Source: Rhodocyclus purpureus (GTDB taxonomy: Bacteria; Pseudomonadota; Gammaproteobacteria; Burkholderiales; Rhodocyclaceae). From it: 64,000 nt of DNA. Numbering within the stretch: the stretch's first letter is position 1; each line of letters opens with the position of its first letter. The notes under the pieces are model-generated. The model saw only the letters and a program-made list of their open reading frames with translations, had not been told where the DNA came from and ran no database searches. Made by a program: the position numbers and the translations under genes. Shown in pieces: positions 47,732-57,400 of this stretch. The stretch lies in the NCBI RefSeq assembly GCF_016653115.1, contig NZ_NHRX01000034.1, forward strand, positions 534 through 64,533, given 5' to 3'.

Positions 47732-48244
47732 ATGCAGATCGAGATCGTCCCGCTGACCGAAAACGACATCGACGCCGTCGCCCGCCTGGCGCGCGTTGTC
47801 TGGCAGGATACCTACACGTCGATCATCACCCAGGCGCAGATCGACTACATGCTCGGCGAGCGCTACGCGGCGCCGCGCCTGCGCGAGGAGTTGCAGACGC
47901 CGGGGATATGGTGGGATCTGGCGCGCATCCGTGATGGCGAAGGCTGCCGGCTCGCCGGCTTCGCGGCCTCGTACCTGACCGGGGTCCCTGGCGAGATGAA
48001 GCTCGACAAGCTCTATGTCCACCCGGCCCGCCAGCGTGCCGGCATCGGCGGCACGCTGATCGCGACGGTGGCCGGGCGCGCACGCGAACAGGGCTGCACG
48101 AGCTTGATCCTCGCCGTGAACAAGAACAACGCGCGCGCGATCGGCGCCTACCGCAAGCACGGCTTCGCCGTCCGCGAATCTGTTCGCGTCGACATCGGCC
48201 AGGGCTTCGTCATGGACGACTACATCATGGCCCTGTCGCTGTGA
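47732..48244 (+). CDS. GNAT family N-acetyltransferase
   Basis: A 170-residue acetyltransferase. The acetyl-CoA loop is in [20 protein letters not shown] (Q/R-x-x-G-x-G/A). LDKLYVHPA precedes it, and [20 protein letters not shown] is typical of the C-terminal part. The ATG at 47732 was preferred over an in-frame TTG 12 bases upstream because of a GAGAG site 5 bases before it. The substrate is unknown. It lies between the acyltransferases and dapF on the same strand. Confidence 0.9.
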   Translation: MQIEIVPLTENDIDAVARLARVVWQDTYTSIITQAQIDYMLGERYAAPRLREELQTPGIWWDLARIRDGEGCRLAGFAASYLTGVPGEMKLDKLYVHPARQRAGIGGTLIATVAGRAREQGCTSLILAVNKNNARAIGAYRKHGFAVRESVRVDIGQGFVMDDYIMALSL

Positions 48245-48293
48245 GTGCTGTAAGGGGCGTCCTCAACCTTTCCTTCCGCACGCCGGAGTGAGC

Positions 48294-49130
48294 ATGAAGA
48301 TCCGTTTCACCAAGATGCATGGTCTGGGCAATGATTTCGTCGTCCTCGATGGTGTCCGCCAGTCGATCACGCTGTCGCCGGGGCAACTGCGCTACCTGGG
48401 CGACCGCCGCTTCGGCGTCGGCTGCGACCAGATCCTGCTGGTCGAGACGGCGACGCGACCCGACGCCGACTTCCGTTATCGCATCTTCAATGCCGACGGC
48501 GGCGAGGTCGAACAGTGCGGCAACGGCGCGCGCTGCTTCGTCCGCTTCGTACGGGAACAGGGGCTCACCGACAAGCGCGAGATCGTCGTCGAGACGATGC
48601 GCGGGCTGATCCGGCCGCGCGTCGAGGACGACGGCAACATCACCGTCGACATGGGCGTGCCGCGCTTCGCCCCGGCCGAGATTCCCTTCGTCAGCGACAG
48701 CGAAGCGGTGCTGCAGCCGCTTGAGGTCGGCGACGACGAAGTCGACATCAGCGTCGTCTCGATGGGCAACCCGCACGCGGTGCAGGTGGTCCCCGATGTC
48801 GATGCGGCGCCGGTCGAGCGCCAGGGGCCGCTGATCGAGACGCACGCGCGCTTCCCGCAGCGGGTCAACGCGGGCTTCATGCAGGTCGTCGACCGGCACG
48901 CGATCCGCCTGCGCGTGTACGAGCGCGGCGCTGGCGAGACGCTCGCCTGCGGTACCGGCGCCTGCGCCGCCGCAGTGGCCGGAATCCGTCGCGGCCTGCT
49001 CGACTCGCCGGTGCGCGTCGCCACGCGTGGCGGCGAACTCGTCATCGCCTGGAACGGTCCCGGCACCCCGGTGCTGATGAGCGGCCCGGCGACGACGGTG
49101 TTCGTCGGCGAGATCGAACTCGGCGACTGA
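48294..49130 (+). CDS. dapF: diaminopimelate epimerase
   Basis: A 278-residue cofactor-free epimerase converting LL- to meso-diaminopimelate for lysine and peptidoglycan. It begins [20 protein letters not shown]. The two catalytic cysteines are in [10 protein letters not shown] and [12 protein letters not shown]. The ATG has GGAG 6 bases upstream; a GTG six bases earlier is the alternative. It heads the classical dapF-DUF484-xerC set. Confidence 0.98.
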   Translation: MKIRFTKMHGLGNDFVVLDGVRQSITLSPGQLRYLGDRRFGVGCDQILLVETATRPDADFRYRIFNADGGEVEQCGNGARCFVRFVREQGLTDKREIVVETMRGLIRPRVEDDGNITVDMGVPRFAPAEIPFVSDSEAVLQPLEVGDDEVDISVVSMGNPHAVQVVPDVDAAPVERQGPLIETHARFPQRVNAGFMQVVDRHAIRLRVYERGAGETLACGTGACAAAVAGIRRGLLDSPVRVATRGGELVIAWNGPGTPVLMSGPATTVFVGEIELGD

Positions 49131-49171
49131 GCCCAAGCACTTCCTTCACGCAGCGGACAGCAGAGGTAGGC

Positions 49172-49822
49172 ATGAAAGCCGACGAAGTCTCCCGTTATCT
49201 TCAGGATCACCCCGAATTCTTCGAGGAATACGCCGAGCAGATGGCGCAGCTGGCGATTCCGCATCCGCACGGCGGGCGCACCATCTCGATCGTCGAACGG
49301 CAGATCCTTGCGCTGCGCGAGAAGAACCGGCAGCTCGAAGCCAAGCTGCACGACATGATCAAGTTCGGCGAAGAAAATCACGCGATCAGCGAGAAGATGC
49401 AGCGGCTGGCGGTGGCCCTGATCGGTGCGGGCAGCGGCAAGGGCGTGCTGCAGACGCTCGCGTTCCACCTGCGCGAAGACTTCGCGCTGCCGCACTTCGT
49501 GCTGCACCTCTGGCAGAAACCGGAAGACGCTGCCGACCTGCCCGAGTTCGCCGCGGTGGACGAGCGACTCCAGGTCTTCGCCGAAACCCTCGGCCAGCCC
49601 TATTGCGGGGCCACCACCGCCCTGACCGGCTCGTGCTTCGGCGACGCTGCCAGCCACCTGCGCTCGCAGGCACTGATCGCGCTCAGGAACGGCAGCGGCA
49701 CCGTCGGCCTGATCGCGCTCGGCAGCGAGGAGGAACAGCGCTTCTACGCCGGCATGGGAACGGTCTATCTGGAGCGACTCGGCGAGATGGTGTCGGCGGC
49801 GCTGGCGCGCACCCTGTACTGA
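49172..49822 (+). CDS. DUF484 family protein
   Basis: A 216-residue protein with an N-terminal helical stretch (MKADEVSRYLQDHPEFFEEY, HPHGGRTISIVERQILALRE), a coiled coil, and a GAF-like domain (GSGTVGLIALGSEEEQRFYA, GTVYLERLGEMV). It is almost always found between dapF and xerC, as in E. coli yigA; its function is not established. Confidence 0.94.
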   Translation: MKADEVSRYLQDHPEFFEEYAEQMAQLAIPHPHGGRTISIVERQILALREKNRQLEAKLHDMIKFGEENHAISEKMQRLAVALIGAGSGKGVLQTLAFHLREDFALPHFVLHLWQKPEDAADLPEFAAVDERLQVFAETLGQPYCGATTALTGSCFGDAASHLRSQALIALRNGSGTVGLIALGSEEEQRFYAGMGTVYLERLGEMVSAALARTLY

Positions 49823-49830
49823 GCCGGGCC

Positions 49831-50733
49831 ATGAGCGCGCGCACTGCGGACGCGCCGGCATCGCTCGCGCTTTGGCTCGACGCGCTCGCGCAGCAGCGGC
49901 GCCAGTCGCCGCATACCGTCGCCGCCTACCGGCGCGACCTGGAGAAGCTGCTCGAACTGGCTGGCGAGGATCTGCTCGTTGCGCTTTCCAGTGCGCAGAT
50001 CCGCCGTTTCGTCGGCCAGTTGCACGCGCGCGGGCTGTCCGGGCGTTCGCTGGCGCGGCTCCTGTCGTCGTGGCGCGGCTACTACCGCTGGCTGGTTCAG
50101 CGCGGCGAATGCGCAGACAACCCGGTCGCGGGCATCCGGGCGCCGAAGAGTCCGCACGCCTTGCCGAAGGCGCTCTCGCCCGACGAGGCCGCCCGTCTGC
50201 TCGACATCACGCTCGCCGATGCGTTGGCCGTGCGCGACCAGGCGATGTTCGAGCTGTTCTACTCTTCCGGGCTGCGCCTGTCCGAACTGGCGGCGCTCGA
50301 CCTCGACTGCCTCGCCGACGTCGCCGCCGGCGAGTTGCGCGTGCGCGGCAAGCGCAGCAAGACGCGGCTGGTCCCGGTCGGGCGGGCAGCGCGCGATGCG
50401 ATCGCCGCCTGGGCCCTGCGCCGTGGCGAACTGGCGGCAGCAGCGGAGACGGCGCTCTTCGTCGGCGTCCGCGGCGCACGCATCTCGGTCCGCGTCGTCG
50501 AGCTGCAGCTCGCTCGCCGCGCGCAGGCCGTAGGGCTCGCGCAGCACGTGCATCCGCACATGCTGCGCCACTCCTTCGCCTCGCACCTCTTGCAGTCCTC
50601 CGGCGACTTGCGCGCGGTGCAGGACATGCTCGGCCACGCCAGCATCGCCTCGACGCAGGTGTATACCCACCTCGATTTCCAGCATCTGGCCAGGGTCTAC
50701 GATCAGGCGCACCCGCGCGCGCGGCGAAAATAG
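49831..50733 (+). CDS. xerC: tyrosine recombinase XerC
   Basis: A 300-residue site-specific recombinase resolving chromosome dimers at dif with XerD. The SAM-like N-terminal DNA-binding domain (ALAQQRRQSPHTVAAYRRDL) is followed by the catalytic domain with Arg in YSSGLRLSELAAL, Lys in VRGKRSKTRLVP, His-x-x-Arg in HPHMLRHSFASHLL, His in MLGHASIA, and the nucleophile Tyr in STQVYTHLDF. The ATG at 49831 lies 8 bases after the DUF484 stop. Confidence 0.97.
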   Translation: MSARTADAPASLALWLDALAQQRRQSPHTVAAYRRDLEKLLELAGEDLLVALSSAQIRRFVGQLHARGLSGRSLARLLSSWRGYYRWLVQRGECADNPVAGIRAPKSPHALPKALSPDEAARLLDITLADALAVRDQAMFELFYSSGLRLSELAALDLDCLADVAAGELRVRGKRSKTRLVPVGRAARDAIAAWALRRGELAAAAETALFVGVRGARISVRVVELQLARRAQAVGLAQHVHPHMLRHSFASHLLQSSGDLRAVQDMLGHASIASTQVYTHLDFQHLARVYDQAHPRARRK

Positions 50734-50844
50734 GCCATTGCGAGGCGCGTAGCGCCCTGGCAATCCAGTTGACGGGCTGCTGATCGCGACGGCTTCGGCA
50801 GATCAGGTCGGCCGATGCATCACGAAATTGTTCCATCTTTCACG
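50734..50844. repeat. truncated palindromic repeat arm plus trailer module
   Basis: 50734-50770 is the left arm (CCATTGCGAGGCGCGTAGCG) without its leader. 50771-50844 is the trailer block also present at 36921-36994 (TGATCGCGACGGCTTCGGCA, GATCAGGTCGGCCGATG, CACGAAATTGTTCCA). It directly abuts the xerC stop. The rest of the gap to rlmI is unremarkable. Confidence 0.85.
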
Positions 50845-50946
50845 TTACCGACAAGCGCCCATGCGCTGCGGCGCTCCGGCAAGGCGCCTGGCCAGGCCTT
50901 ACAATAGCGCCTTTCCGAAACCTGCCCTGCGAAACGGATTTCCCCG

Positions 50947-52164
50947 ATGCCCAGACTGATCCTGCAACCCGGCAAAGAGCGTTCGCTGCTGCGCCGCCAT
51001 CCCTGGGTTTTCGCCGGCTCGGTCGACCGCCTCGACGGCCGCGCGCGGCCGGGCGACACGGTCGATGTCGTCGCCGCCGACGGGCGGCCGCTGGCGCGTG
51101 CGGCGTGGAGCCCGTCCTCGCAGATCCGCGCGCGCGTGTGGAGCTTCGACCCGGACGAGATCATCGACGACGCCTTCTTCAAGCGTCGGGTCGCCGCTGC
51201 GCTGGCGCGACGGCTGGCGCTGCCGGAGTTCGCCGCTAGTGTGGCTGAGGGCGCGGCGCGCGGGATGCGCGTCATCCACGGCGAGTCGGACGGGCTCCCC
51301 GGCGTCGTCGCCGACTGCTACGGCGACACGGTCGTCGTCCAGCTCACCGCGGCCGGCCCCGAGCGCTGGCGCCGCGCGATCGTCGGCGCACTCGCCGCGG
51401 CGACCGGCTGCGCCCACCTCTACGAGCGTTCCGACGCCGACGTGCGCAAGCTCGAAGGCCTGCTGCCCGAGGTCGGCTGGCGCCTGGGCGGACCCGCTGG
51501 TGGTGAGGCCGCAGAACTGATCATCAGCGAGAACGGCGTGCGCATGCACGTCGATGTCGTCGGCGGGCACAAGACCGGCTTCTACCTCGACCAGCGCGAC
51601 AACCGCCTGCTGCTCGGCCAGCTTGCCGCCGGTCGGCGCGTGCTCAACTGCTTCTGCTACACGGGCGGCTTCAGCCTGCAGGCGCTCGCCGGCGATGCCG
51701 CGAGCGTGCTCTCGATCGACTCGTCGGGTCCGGCGCTGGTCACCGCTGCCGCCAATCTCGCGCTCAACCCGCAGCTGCCGGCCGGACGCGCCGAGTGGCG
51801 CGAGGCCGACGTCTTCAGCGAACTGCGCGCCTTGCGCAGTGCCGGCGCGCAGTTCGACCTGATCGTCCTCGACCCGCCGAAGTTCGCCCCTTCGGCCTCG
51901 CACGCGCAACGCGCCGCGCGTGCCTACAAGGACATCAACCTGCTCGGTTTCCGCCTGCTGGCGCCGGGCGGGCTGCTGATGAGCTATTCGTGCTCGGGCG
52001 GGATCGATCATCAGCTGTTCCAGAAGATCGTCGCCGACGCCGCGGTCGACGCCGGTCGCGATGCGCGCATCGTCCGCCGCCTCGCCGCGTCCGCCGACCA
52101 CCCGGTTGCGCTCGGCTTCCCCGAAGGCGAATACCTCAAGGGCCTGCTCTGCCAGGTCGACTGA
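50947..52164 (+). CDS. rlmI: 23S rRNA cytosine-C5 methyltransferase, RlmI type
   Basis: A 405-residue SAM-dependent methyltransferase. An N-terminal PUA domain (MPRLILQPGKERSLLRRHPW, VFAGSVDRL) is followed by the RlmI/RlmK fold: IHGESDGLPGVVADCYG, GHKTGFYLDQRDNRLLL, the SAM loop VLNCFCYTGGFSLQAL, DLIVLDPPKFAPS, and the catalytic-region YSCSGGI. E. coli RlmI makes m5C1962. Confidence 0.94.
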   Translation: MPRLILQPGKERSLLRRHPWVFAGSVDRLDGRARPGDTVDVVAADGRPLARAAWSPSSQIRARVWSFDPDEIIDDAFFKRRVAAALARRLALPEFAASVAEGAARGMRVIHGESDGLPGVVADCYGDTVVVQLTAAGPERWRRAIVGALAAATGCAHLYERSDADVRKLEGLLPEVGWRLGGPAGGEAAELIISENGVRMHVDVVGGHKTGFYLDQRDNRLLLGQLAAGRRVLNCFCYTGGFSLQALAGDAASVLSIDSSGPALVTAAANLALNPQLPAGRAEWREADVFSELRALRSAGAQFDLIVLDPPKFAPSASHAQRAARAYKDINLLGFRLLAPGGLLMSYSCSGGIDHQLFQKIVADAAVDAGRDARIVRRLAASADHPVALGFPEGEYLKGLLCQVD

Positions 52165-52178
52165 GTCGATCCCGATCC

Positions 52179-53507
52179 ATGCCAAGGAAAGTCGCTGCGC
52201 TCCCCCAGATGCCCGAAACTCCAGCTCCCGTCCAGTTCGAGCTGAGCCTTGCTCCTGCTGCCCTGCCGCGCAGTTCGGCGCCGCGCGACGTCGCCACCCT
52301 CGGCCAGGTATTCACCCCGGCGGCGGTGGTCGACGCGATGTTCGCGCTCTGCCGCAACCGTGGCCGCTGGCTGGAGCCCGCTTGCGGCGACGGTGTGTTC
52401 TGGGAACGGATGCCGCCGGGGAGCCTCGGCATCGAGATCGATGCGCAGCACGCGCCACCGGGGGCGCGCGTGATGGACTTCTTCGAGCTGCCCGACAGCG
52501 AGCGCTTCGCGACGATCATCGGCAACCCGCCCTACGTCCGCTTCCAGGACATTCCGCAGGCGACACGCGAGCGCCTCCCGGCCGAGCACTTCGACGGCCG
52601 CTCCAACCTGTACCTGTTCTTCGTCGAGAAGTGCCTGCGCCACCTCGACCAGGGCGGCGAACTGGTCTTCATCACGCCGCGCGATTTCCTTGCCGCGACC
52701 TCGGCGCTGCGGCTCAATCGCCTGCTCTTCGCCGCCGGCACGATCACCGACTTCATCGACCTCGGCGACATGCGCGTCTTCGCCGACGCTTCGCCGAACT
52801 GCGCGATCTGGCGCTTCGTGCGCGGCGACTTTTCCCGGAAGACGCGCTACGCCGCGCTCGGCAACGCCGACGGGCTCGCCGCGCTGGCGCCGGTGGCACT
52901 CAAGGAACGAATCGAGAAACGCCAGTTCTGCGAGATCGGCGGTCACCTGCGCTTCCTGAAGAAGGCACCGGCGCTGCTGCTTGCCGACATCGCCTTCGTC
53001 CGCGTCGGTGCGGTTTCCGGCGCCGACACGATCTACGCCAACGCCGAGTGCGGCAACCGCGATTTCGTCTGCTCGACGACGGTCGCCGACGGCGCGACGC
53101 GGCGGATGATCTGGGTCGAGCCCGGCGAGCCGCCACCGGAGGCGTTGCTGCCGCACAAGGAGCGGCTGATCGCACGCCGCGTGCAGCCCTTCGACGAGTC
53201 GAACTGGTGGCATTGGGGGCGTGGCTACTACCAGAGCACGCGTCCGCGCGTGTATGTGAACGGGAGGACGCGGCGGCCGCGGCCCTTCTTCGTGCACGAC
53301 TGCCCGAACTACGACGGTGCCGTGCTCGCGATCTTCCCGCACGATCCCGAGGTCGACGTGAATGAACTGGCGGCCCGGCTCAACGAGCTCGACTGGGGCG
53401 ACGCCGGCTTCGTCTGCGACGGCCGCTTCCTGTTCACCCAGCGCAGCCTCGAACAGGCGCCGCTGCCCGCCGCGTTTCGCGCGTTCCTGCCGCGCGGCAC
53501 GGTGTAA
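52179..53507 (+). CDS. solitary adenine-specific DNA methyltransferase (NPPY type)
   Basis: A 442-residue protein. TLGQVFTPAAVVDAMFALC and WLEPACGDGVFWERM form the SAM site, and IIGNPPYVRFQDIP carries motif IV (NPPY) of N6-adenine methylases of the Eco57I-like class. LYLFFVEKCLRHLDQGGELV and FITPRDFLAATSALRLNRLL match the same group. The C-terminal region probably reads the target. No restriction nuclease or specificity gene is nearby. It lies 14 bases after rlmI and near gshA in a housekeeping setting, so a regulatory or housekeeping role is more likely than restriction. Target sequence unknown. Confidence 0.88.
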   Translation: MPRKVAALPQMPETPAPVQFELSLAPAALPRSSAPRDVATLGQVFTPAAVVDAMFALCRNRGRWLEPACGDGVFWERMPPGSLGIEIDAQHAPPGARVMDFFELPDSERFATIIGNPPYVRFQDIPQATRERLPAEHFDGRSNLYLFFVEKCLRHLDQGGELVFITPRDFLAATSALRLNRLLFAAGTITDFIDLGDMRVFADASPNCAIWRFVRGDFSRKTRYAALGNADGLAALAPVALKERIEKRQFCEIGGHLRFLKKAPALLLADIAFVRVGAVSGADTIYANAECGNRDFVCSTTVADGATRRMIWVEPGEPPPEALLPHKERLIARRVQPFDESNWWHWGRGYYQSTRPRVYVNGRTRRPRPFFVHDCPNYDGAVLAIFPHDPEVDVNELAARLNELDWGDAGFVCDGRFLFTQRSLEQAPLPAAFRAFLPRGTV

Positions 53508-53560
53508 ACTAGAAAATTGCACCCAAACATGCCGGTGTATTCGCCGGAGGAGAAATCTGC

Positions 53561-54841
53561 ATGGTCCCGCATCTCACCACCGCCCTGAGCGGTCCGCTGC
53601 TCGAACTCGAACGCCGTTTCCTCGAAGCCGATGCCGACATCGAACGCTGGTTCCGCGCGCAGTGGAACGAGCACACGCCGCCGTTCTACGGATCGGTCGA
53701 CCTGCGCAACTCGGGTTTCAAGCTGGCGCCGGTGGACATGAACCTCTTCCCTGGCGGCTTCAACAACCTCGCCAACGATTTCCTGCCGCTGTGCGTACAG
53801 GCAGCGATGTCGGCGATCGAGAAGATCTGTCCCGACGCCTGCCGGCTGCTGCTGATCCCCGAGAATCACACGCGCAACCGTTTCTACCTGCAGAACGTCG
53901 CCAAGATTGCGGCGATCCTGCACCGTACCGGTCTCGACGTGCGCGTCGGTTCGCTGCTGCCCGAGATCACCGCGCCGACGCCGATCCAGCTCGACGACGG
54001 CAGCGAACTCGTGCTCGAACCGCTCGTGCGCAGCGGTGACCGTCTCGGACTGGCCGGCTTCGACCCCTGTGCGATCCTGCTCAACAACGACCTCTCGGCC
54101 GGGATTCCCGACATCCTGCGCGGGCTCGACAGCCAGTTCGTGCTGCCGCCGCTGCACGCGGGCTGGGCGCTGCGGCGCAAGACCAACCACTTCGCCGCCT
54201 ACGACGACGTCGCCAACGAGTTCGCCAAGCTGATCGGCATCGACCCGTGGCAGATCAATCCGTACTTCGCCGAGTGCACCGACATCGACTTCCATGGCCG
54301 CCAGGGCGAGGATTGCCTCGCCGCCAAGGTCGACGGCCTGCTCACGATGATCCGTGAGAAGTACCAGGAGTACGGGATCACCGAGACGCCGTACGTCGTC
54401 GTCAAGGCCGACGCCGGCACCTACGGCATGGGCGTGATGACGGTGAAGGACGCTTCCGAAGTGCGCGGCCTCAACCGCCGCCAGCGCAACAAGATGTCGG
54501 TGGTCAAGGAAGGGCTGGAGGTCTCGCGCGTGATCATCCAGGAGGGCGTGCATACCTTCGAGGAAGTGGGGGGCGGCGTCGCCGAACCGGTCGTGTACAT
54601 GATCGACCGCTACGTCGTCGGCGGCTTCTACCGCGTGCATACCGGACGCAGCAAGGACGAGAACCTCAATGCGCCGGGGATGCACTTCGAGCCGCTCGCC
54701 TTCGAGACCAACTGCTCGCTGCCCGACCAGCGTCTCGACCCCGACGCGGCGCCGAACCGGTTCTACGCCTACGGCGTCGTCGCCCGTCTGGCGCACCTCG
54801 CCGCGTCGCTGGAGCTGCAGAGGACGGAGGGGGCACTATGA
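53561..54841 (+). CDS. gshA: glutamate-cysteine ligase, proteobacterial GshA type
   Basis: A 426-residue enzyme making gamma-glutamylcysteine, the first step of glutathione synthesis. It is the type found in thiobacilli and many Betaproteobacteria, unlike E. coli GshA. Segments include GSVDLRNSGFKLAPVDMNLF, PGGFNNLANDF, LIPENHTRNRFYLQNV, and VVVKADAGTYGMGVMTVKDA (ATP-grasp loop). GGAGGAG precedes the ATG. It overlaps gshB by four bases. Confidence 0.95.
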   Translation: MVPHLTTALSGPLLELERRFLEADADIERWFRAQWNEHTPPFYGSVDLRNSGFKLAPVDMNLFPGGFNNLANDFLPLCVQAAMSAIEKICPDACRLLLIPENHTRNRFYLQNVAKIAAILHRTGLDVRVGSLLPEITAPTPIQLDDGSELVLEPLVRSGDRLGLAGFDPCAILLNNDLSAGIPDILRGLDSQFVLPPLHAGWALRRKTNHFAAYDDVANEFAKLIGIDPWQINPYFAECTDIDFHGRQGEDCLAAKVDGLLTMIREKYQEYGITETPYVVVKADAGTYGMGVMTVKDASEVRGLNRRQRNKMSVVKEGLEVSRVIIQEGVHTFEEVGGGVAEPVVYMIDRYVVGGFYRVHTGRSKDENLNAPGMHFEPLAFETNCSLPDQRLDPDAAPNRFYAYGVVARLAHLAASLELQRTEGAL

Positions 54842-55809
54842 CTGTCCCCCTGAATCTCGCGTTCATCGTCGACCCGCTGGCGACGCTCAAGGCGTACAAG
54901 GATTCGTCGATCGCGATGATGCGCGCGGCGCAGGCTGCCGGTCATTCGGTGTGGGCGATCGAGCTTCCCGACCTGCGCTGGGACTCGGAGGGCGGCGTCG
55001 TCGCCGCTGCACTGGCGTTGACGCTCTCCGCCGACAACGAGGCGTGGTACCGGCCCGGCGAGTTGTGCACCCGGGCGCTGCGCGAGTTCGATGCGGTGCT
55101 GATGCGCAAGGATCCGCCCTTCGACATGGAGTACGTGACCGCGACCTGGCTGCTCGAACGCGCCGAGGCCGAGGGTGCGCGCGTCTATAACCGGCCGCGC
55201 GCGCTGCGCGACCACTCGGAGAAGCTGTCGATCGCCGAGTTCGCGCGCTTCGCCGCGCCGACGCGGGTGGCCAGACGTCCCGAGCTGATCGACGCGTTCA
55301 TCGATGCCCAGGGCGACGTGATCGTCAAGCCGCTCGACGGCATGGGCGGTGCCGGGATCTTCCGCGTGCGCAGTGACGATCCCAACCGCAGTGCGATCGT
55401 CGAAACGATCACCGCGCACGGATCGCGCACGATCATGGCGCAGCGCTACCTGCCGGCGATCGTCGACGGCGACAAGCGCATCCTGATCGTCGGCGGCGAA
55501 GTCGTCCCCTTCTGCCTCGCGCGCATCCCGCGTCCGGGCGAGACACGCGGCAACCTGGCCGTCGGCGGGCGCGGCGTCGCCCGCCCGCTCTCCGCGCGCG
55601 ACCGCGAGATCGCCGAGGCGCTGGCGCCGGTGCTCGTCGCCCGCGGGCTGCTGCTGGTCGGCATCGACGTCATCGGCGACACGCTCACCGAGATCAACGT
55701 CACCAGCCCGACCTGCATGGTCGAGATCCGCGAGCAGACCGGCTTCGACGCCGCGGCCCTGTTGGTCAAGGCGCTCGAACGCGCCGTCGCTGCCGCCGGC
55801 CCACGATGA
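54838..55809 (+). CDS. gshB: glutathione synthetase
   Basis: A 323-residue ATP-grasp ligase adding glycine to gamma-glutamylcysteine. It has MRKDPPFDMEYVTATWLLE, NRPRALRDHSEKLSI, VIVKPLDGMGGAGIFRV (ATP loop), FCLARIPRPGETRGNLAVGG, and GIDVIGDTLTEINVTSPTCM, all standard. It overlaps gshA and apbE, forming a tight gshA-gshB-apbE unit. Confidence 0.98.
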   Translation: MTVPLNLAFIVDPLATLKAYKDSSIAMMRAAQAAGHSVWAIELPDLRWDSEGGVVAAALALTLSADNEAWYRPGELCTRALREFDAVLMRKDPPFDMEYVTATWLLERAEAEGARVYNRPRALRDHSEKLSIAEFARFAAPTRVARRPELIDAFIDAQGDVIVKPLDGMGGAGIFRVRSDDPNRSAIVETITAHGSRTIMAQRYLPAIVDGDKRILIVGGEVVPFCLARIPRPGETRGNLAVGGRGVARPLSARDREIAEALAPVLVARGLLLVGIDVIGDTLTEINVTSPTCMVEIREQTGFDAAALLVKALERAVAAAGPR

Positions 55810-56876
55810 CTGCACTTGTCCGCCCGTTTGCCGACGTTCGCCGCCTGATCGCCGGATTTCTTGTGCTCTGCCTCGCGCTGCTCGCCGGTTGCGCGCGCGA
55901 GACGGTGCAGCAGCAGGAGTCCTTCGTCTTCGGCACCCGCGTCGAGGTGATCGTCGCCGATGCCGACGAAGCTACGGCGCGTGCCGCCGCCAACGCCGTG
56001 CTGCGCGAGTTCGACCGGCTGCATCGCACTTACCACGCCTGGCAGCCGTCGGAGCTGTCCGAGTTGAACGCCGCGATTGCCGCCGGCGAGCCGAAGGCGG
56101 TGACCCCGGAAATGGCCGGCTTCATCCGCGACGCGCAGCGCCGCTCGGCGCAGGGCGAGGGGCTGTTCGATCCCGGCATCGGCGGGCTGATCCGCCTGTG
56201 GGGCTTCCAGGCCGACGAGTTCGTCCCGATCATGCCCGATCCGGCCGCGCTCGACGCCTGGCGCAGCGAGCGTGTCGGCATCGCCGACATCAGCATCGAG
56301 GACGGCGTGGTGAAGAGCCGCCATGCCGGCGTCGCACTCGATTTCGGCGGCTACCTGAAGGGCGTCGCGCTCGACCGCGGCGCGGCGATCCTGCACGAGC
56401 ACGGGATCAGGAATGCGCTGATCAACATCGGCGGCAACGTCATCGCCCTCGGCGACCGCTACGGCCGTCCCTGGCGTGTCGGCATCCAGCATCCGCGCAA
56501 ACCCGGACCGCTGGCGACTCTCGAACTCGCCGACGGCGAGGCGATCGGGACTTCGGGCGACTACCAGCGTTTCTTCGAAGTCGACGGCCGCCGTTACTGT
56601 CACCTGCTCGACCCGCGCAGCGGCGAGCCGGCCAGCGCGACGCAGGCGCTGACCATCGTCGTCCCGCGCGCCGCCGACGCCGGTGCGACTTCGGACGCCG
56701 GTTCGAAGCCGCTCTTCGTCGCCGGTGCTGCCGACTGGCCGCGGCTGGCGAAGAGGATGGGAATCACCCAGGTCCTGCGCGTCGACGCCGACGGCCATGT
56801 CCAGGTGACGGCTGCGCTCAATCGTCGCCTGACCTGGGTCGGCGACGCGCCGGCGGACATCGAGGTGCTGCCCTAG
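55806..56876 (+). CDS. apbE: FAD:protein FMN transferase ApbE
   Basis: A 356-residue lipoprotein with signal peptide and lipobox (LCLALLAGCARE). It covalently attaches FMN to Thr residues of periplasmic or membrane flavoproteins such as RnfG and NqrC. The fold shows FGTRVEVIVADADE, LFDPGIGGLIRLWGF, LDFGGYLKGVALDRG, NALINIGGNVIALG, AIGTSGDYQRFFEVDGRRY and HLLDPRSGEPA, including Mg- and FAD-binding residues. The four-base overlap with gshB indicates co-transcription; the functional link is unclear. Confidence 0.96.
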   Translation: MTALVRPFADVRRLIAGFLVLCLALLAGCARETVQQQESFVFGTRVEVIVADADEATARAAANAVLREFDRLHRTYHAWQPSELSELNAAIAAGEPKAVTPEMAGFIRDAQRRSAQGEGLFDPGIGGLIRLWGFQADEFVPIMPDPAALDAWRSERVGIADISIEDGVVKSRHAGVALDFGGYLKGVALDRGAAILHEHGIRNALINIGGNVIALGDRYGRPWRVGIQHPRKPGPLATLELADGEAIGTSGDYQRFFEVDGRRYCHLLDPRSGEPASATQALTIVVPRAADAGATSDAGSKPLFVAGAADWPRLAKRMGITQVLRVDADGHVQVTAALNRRLTWVGDAPADIEVLP

Positions 56877-56882
56877 CCTCCG

Positions 56883-56942
56883 GGTGCCGCAAGCCGCCGG
56901 TAATGCGTACGTAGTTGCGTACATGCGCCTCCCGGCGGCACC
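56883..56942. terminator. alternative stem-loops between apbE and the PTS genes
   Basis: GGTGCCGC (56883-56890) can pair with GCGGCACC (56935-56942), and GCCGCCGG (56893-56900) can pair with CCGGCGGC (56932-56939). The two stems exclude each other. Direct repeats of GCGTAC lie in the loop. This may be the end of the gshA-apbE transcript or part of the PTS leader; no T-tract is present. Confidence 0.4.
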
Positions 56943-56980
56943 TGATCCCTTAGAATGAGCTTCCACATGCGAGTCCCCCG

Positions 56981-57370
56981 ATGATCGGAATCCTCCTGAT
57001 TACCCACGGCAGCTTCGGCGAGACGCTGGTGCAGAACGTCTGCCACGTGCTCAACCGCCGGCCACGCCTGCTCGCCCAGCTGGGCGTCGCGGCGCAGGAC
57101 GATCCGCTCGACCTGCTGGCGCAGGCGCGACAACTGCTGGCCACGGTCGACGAGGGCGAAGGCGTGCTGGTGCTGACCGACGTGTTCGGCGCGACCCCGG
57201 CCAACCTGGCCCTGAAGCTGCTCGATGCCGGCCACGTCGAGGGTGTTGCCGGCGTCAATCTGCCTATGCTGCTGCGCGCGCTCACCTATCGGGAAAAGGG
57301 ACTGGAAGTCATGCGGCAGAAGGCGATCAGCGGCGGTCGGGACGGTGTGCTCGACATGGCGGCAGCCTGA
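56981..57370 (+). CDS. PTS EIIA protein, mannose (ManX) type
   Basis: A 129-residue EIIA of the mannose family with the phosphorylated histidine in LLITHGSFGETLVQNV and the typical VLVLTDVFGATPANLALKLL. No EIIB, EIIC or EIID gene follows, so it is probably a regulatory phosphocarrier, as in many Proteobacteria with an incomplete PTS. Confidence 0.95.
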   Translation: MIGILLITHGSFGETLVQNVCHVLNRRPRLLAQLGVAAQDDPLDLLAQARQLLATVDEGEGVLVLTDVFGATPANLALKLLDAGHVEGVAGVNLPMLLRALTYREKGLEVMRQKAISGGRDGVLDMAAA

Positions 57371-57400
57371 TCCGAGGATAGCGAACGAAGGGAAGAGGCA

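Noticed and set aside
51795-53507. 570-residue ORF ending in the DNA methyltransferase
   Set aside because: The first ~128 codons overlap rlmI in another frame; the ATG at 52179 gives the natural N-terminus.
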